From Alphaproteobacteria bacterium (GTDB lineage: Bacteria > Pseudomonadota > Alphaproteobacteria > JANQMY01): DNA of 49,954 nt. Below are positions 47,196 to 49,954 of the stretch, piece by piece; within the stretch, counting starts at the first letter, position 1, and every line of letters starts with the position of its first letter. A model generated the notes under the pieces. That model did no database searches, was not told the DNA's origin, and was given only the letters and a program-made list of their open reading frames with translations. Location: assembly GCA_028279895.1 (NCBI GenBank), contig JANQMY010000400.1, positions 1 to 49,954 on the forward strand, written 5' to 3'. The position numbers and the translations under genes were made by a program.

Positions 47196-48872
47196 TTATT
47201 GGGCGTTTCTCATGATGTAGTGAATATTTGGCAAGTCATCTAACAAATCATTCCATGTATAGGGATCTGCCTTGGGTCGTTTTTCCTGTCCGCTTCTTCC
47301 TGCAAAATAGTCAGCCAAAAGCGATCCAGTACTTCCGGCGCTAATGGCCAAGCCTTGACCCAAATCTGATAACCACTGATTTTGCATTCCGCCAGCCCTT
47401 GCTCCCATAAACTCCCCGCCGCCTGATCCCAATAGACCGGAGAGTCCTCCTCCCAACGCACCCCATCCCATAGCAGAACCGACAGGTTCGCCACTCATAA
47501 CCGCTGAGGTTCCGCCTCCAGCGGCACCAGTAATCGCACCGAGTCCTACATTGGCACCCGCTCTAAGAACAGGGCCGTTTTCCGCAAGACGACGATTAAT
47601 CATATTTCCGCCACGGCCTCCCGCGTAGCCGAGTAAGCCGGAAGTTACGATTCTCCCCATGCTCTCCAGACTGCCCAGTTTGCCTTCACCGGCCATCAGA
47701 AAGCCTTCGTGCAAGCCGCTGTATACGCCACTTAGTCTTGCGCTTGTTTGCGGATCCAACAAAACCGCACCTAAACTTCCCGTGGCGTTGTCGGAACCGT
47801 TCGAACCACTAAACCGCGAACTCGGTCGCGGCTGTCCCCCACCTCTTGTGCGGGTCATGCGTGTTTGCGCCTGGGACAGCGGCCCTCCGCCACGAGGCAG
47901 GGGCGGTTGAGCCGACGGCTTTTGGAGTTGCGGCCCCTCAGGACCATCGACTTTCTTTAACCCCTGCGTGACAGAGCGTTGCACCTGCGGGTTCGGCGGT
48001 TGTACCGTGTCCGGTGTATCCACCTTTTCCACCGCGGGCTTCTTCGGACCCTTCTTTCCTCGGCCTGCCAAACGCTTGATCGCTTTAGCGGCTTTGCGAC
48101 GCGGCAAGAACATGATCGCGGTAATCGCCTCGGCGCCGACTTGGGCTTTGGCGACAACTTCAGGGTCGAGCTTTTCAAGGCCCTCCACCGTTGTGTTATA
48201 GGCGAGTGCCACAATCTGGTCCGCCAACTGCTTCGTATATTTCTCGATACCCCCGTCGATAAACGCGTCAAACAATGCCGGTGCCAATTCCATCACGACA
48301 GTTTTGACTAAGCCTCCTGTCACAACCCCCACGCCCCCCAATGCAACGGCCAATTCCCAACCGTCGAGGGAGCCCAGGGTCTGCGTGCCGTCCCACATCA
48401 ATTCTAAGGCGCCCTGCAATGCTTCTTGAAGGGCGTTGGGGTCATCAGGGGCCGCCGATTTACCCCGATTGATGCCGTGCCGCGCGGCTTTTCGTTGTTC
48501 AGCAGTTGGTATCGCCCGTTCTAACTGGGTTCTTGCTTGTTGAGCCTGCGCAAGGACATTCTGTACGCTTTCGTTCGCGATCGCTTCGGCCGCTTGATGG
48601 GCGTCGGCCCCCTCCCGGATCGCCGCTTCGACAGACAATGCAAGTGTCTCATCGCTTGGGCGGGCGGGCGCGGCATCGGCCAAGGCGCTTGAACGGTCCA
48701 TCAAGGCGCCGAGAGCCATGACTTCTTCCGGCGACGCCGCACCGCTCGCCACCAAGTCTAGAAGCTCTTCTTCGGAAAGGGCAAATTCAACTTCTGGACG
48801 GACAGCGGCCACAAGAGTGGGCGAAACAGGTTTCGGCTGACGGTCGGTGGGACCACGGACGCGCATGGGCAT
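47196..48872 (-). CDS. Large phage protein with Gly-rich C-terminal region (probable internal virion/ejection protein)
   Basis: 558 aa from ATG at 48872 with GGAG upstream; FALSEEELLDLVASGAASPEEVMALGALMDRS..., C-terminal GWGALGGGLSGLLGSGGGEFMGARAGG. Confidence 0.65.
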   Translation of the reverse strand: MPMRVRGPTDRQPKPVSPTLVAAVRPEVEFALSEEELLDLVASGAASPEEVMALGALMDRSSALADAAPARPSDETLALSVEAAIREGADAHQAAEAIANESVQNVLAQAQQARTQLERAIPTAEQRKAARHGINRGKSAAPDDPNALQEALQGALELMWDGTQTLGSLDGWELAVALGGVGVVTGGLVKTVVMELAPALFDAFIDGGIEKYTKQLADQIVALAYNTTVEGLEKLDPEVVAKAQVGAEAITAIMFLPRRKAAKAIKRLAGRGKKGPKKPAVEKVDTPDTVQPPNPQVQRSVTQGLKKVDGPEGPQLQKPSAQPPLPRGGGPLSQAQTRMTRTRGGGQPRPSSRFSGSNGSDNATGSLGAVLLDPQTSARLSGVYSGLHEGFLMAGEGKLGSLESMGRIVTSGLLGYAGGRGGNMINRRLAENGPVLRAGANVGLGAITGAAGGGTSAVMSGEPVGSAMGWGALGGGLSGLLGSGGGEFMGARAGGMQNQWLSDLGQGLAISAGSTGSLLADYFAGRSGQEKRPKADPYTWNDLLDDLPNIHYIMRNAQ

Positions 48873-48887
48873 TCTCCGATTTTTGGA

Positions 48888-48925
48888 CAAAAGAAAAACC
48901 GGCGCACAGAACCGCGGCCGGTTTT
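48888..48925 (-). terminator. Rho-independent terminator (minus strand)
   Basis: Minus strand: AAAACCGGC-CGCGGTTCTGTGC-GCCGGTTTT followed by TCTTTT; perfect 9-bp stem plus T-tract. Confidence 0.75.
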
Positions 48926-49044
48926 AGATTTTGAGCTCTCGATCTGAAAGACCGTTGGATTTTTTTCTCAATGGAGCGCCTCACATAGACGCAAAAAAGT
49001 TATCAACTTACGCGCAACGAGACGGTAAACAGTCGATACGAGAA

Positions 49045-49206
49045 TTACTTACCTTGAATACAGACGTATCTCACCTTGCCGCTACGGGTAAACACATCGT
49101 TGATTTCTTGCCCCGCACGTTCGCATTGTTCCTTGCTCTCAAAGGAAGCGACTCTTTCAACGTCAGACGTGGTGGAGAGCATTAAAACAACTAATATCCA
49201 AGTCAT
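49045..49206 (-). CDS. Small secreted hypothetical protein
   Basis: 53 aa MTWILVVLMLSTTSDVERVASFESKEQCERAGQEINDVFTRSGKVRYVCIQGK; AGGAG at suitable distance; two Cys in mature part. Confidence 0.5.
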   Translation of the reverse strand: MTWILVVLMLSTTSDVERVASFESKEQCERAGQEINDVFTRSGKVRYVCIQGK

Positions 49207-49394
49207 ACGTAACATCTCCTTGAAGTTGCAGTTTTGCATTCTACAAGACGAGATAGGCACCTCAATAACTGCATGACCAATTGTCTCGTGGATCTTTTCA
49301 CTCAGTTATGGATCACCAACCGAATTTCGCCATTCTCCATTGCAGTCCTCCTTTATCCGACATGCGAAGATGACTTTGATTGAGGTTCGAGCAA

Positions 49395-49954
49395 CTAACT
49401 AAATAGGCCTTTCAATCCCGGAACCAAGCCACTACTACCGAACAAGCCGGCAGTGCCTAACACGGTTCCAAGAACGTTGGGGCGATTCGCCAACTGAGTT
49501 TGATAGTTTTGGGCGGCCATCTGGGCATTCAACGTATGCGCCCCTAAAACATCAGGCGGCTGAATTGTCATCGGGGCAAGCGGCTGCGCTTGCGGAATGG
49601 GCAGGGCCGGCGCGCCTTGCAGGAAGGCGGACAGTTCGTTGAAGGGCTGGGCGCGTTCGAGCAAGAGATCATTGATCATCTGCTGGCGCCCGGCAGCCGC
49701 CAGTTGCGCATTCTGCGCCGCTTCCGCAATCGCTTGCTGGCGCGCCTGCTGTTGCATGTTCGCATTCTGCGCCGCCTCGCCAAAACCGATCTGCCGCGCG
49801 GTAATGCCCTGGCCGAACAGACGCGACTGTTCGTCACGCCCCGCCCTCACCGCTTCTTGAGCGGCAGCAAGTCGCGCTTCGTTCTGGGCTTGATCCAGCC
49901 GGTCCAGTTCCGTGGTGTAGGCTTCACCGGTCTGGGGCAACCCCCTGTCGAACA
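49395..49954 (-). CDS. Phage tail/virion protein (N-terminus beyond window edge)
   Basis: ...GLPQTGEAYTTELDRLDQAQNEARLAAAQEAVRAGRDEQSRLFGQGITARQIGFGEAAQNANMQQQARQQAIAEAAQNAQ: Gln/Ala-rich podophage virion protein type; frame open to the window end. Confidence 0.75.
   Translation of the reverse strand, partial: FDRGLPQTGEAYTTELDRLDQAQNEARLAAAQEAVRAGRDEQSRLFGQGITARQIGFGEAAQNANMQQQARQQAIAEAAQNAQLAAAGRQQMINDLLLERAQPFNELSAFLQGAPALPIPQAQPLAPMTIQPPDVLGAHTLNAQMAAQNYQTQLANRPNVLGTVLGTAGLFGSSGLVPGLKGLFS

Larger units (their letters stand above)
41100..49954. mobile_element. Prophage (podovirus-like), lysis/tail end; right end outside the window, left boundary approximate
   Basis: Consecutive minus-strand genes: tail/virion proteins, tail fibre, amidase, holin-like, Rz/Rz1-type spanins. 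Integrase, terminase and att sites not seen in the window. Confidence 0.88.

Noticed and set aside
1-49954. CRISPR arrays, rRNA, tRNA, transposases
   Set aside because: No regularly spaced repeats, no GTTCGANTC-type tRNA arms with matching acceptor stem and no DDE/IS motifs recognised by eye; a tRNAscan/Infernal run would be decisive.

Overview
This window looks like an alphaproteobacterial chromosome segment of about 50 kb. About 41.1 kb of it is host backbone, followed by the left (lysis) end of a podovirus-like prophage that runs off the right edge. From left to right: an AhpD/CMD-like gene truncated at the left edge and an orphan Hpt protein; NnrU; a large two-TM coiled-coil protein; and an EEP-family phosphohydrolase. 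Next come a Mla-type lipid transport operon (PqiC-like lipoprotein, MlaD, MlaF, and MlaE with a fused STAS domain), a c-type cytochrome, a CHASE2 protein with a degenerate cyclase domain, MlaC and MlaA. These are followed by a dipeptide epimerase, DUF423, ABA4-like and SnoaL-like genes, then a GT4 / methyltransferase / QW-motif glycan-type operon, and an alpha/beta hydrolase - DedA - ATP-grasp operon. A cobalamin riboswitch precedes btuB-btuF-btuC-btuD. After it lie a Tat-exported M28-like protein with apparently lost metal ligands, a GntR regulator, a TPR protein with a clear terminator, meaB-mutB-mutA, an RraA-like gene, an acyltransferase and a flavin reductase. The prophage part contains an overlapping Rz/Rz1-type spanin pair, a holin-like protein, a T7-type amidase, a tail fibre, probable virion proteins and two probable morons. 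No rRNA, tRNA, CRISPR array or transposase was recognised. I did not find a complete, clearly undescribed system. The best leads are the degenerate cyclase between the Mla loci, the hydrolase/DedA/ATP-grasp operon, the GT4/MT/QW operon, the degenerate M28 protein, and the prophage morons and lysis module. All assignments come from reading the sequence; no database search was run.
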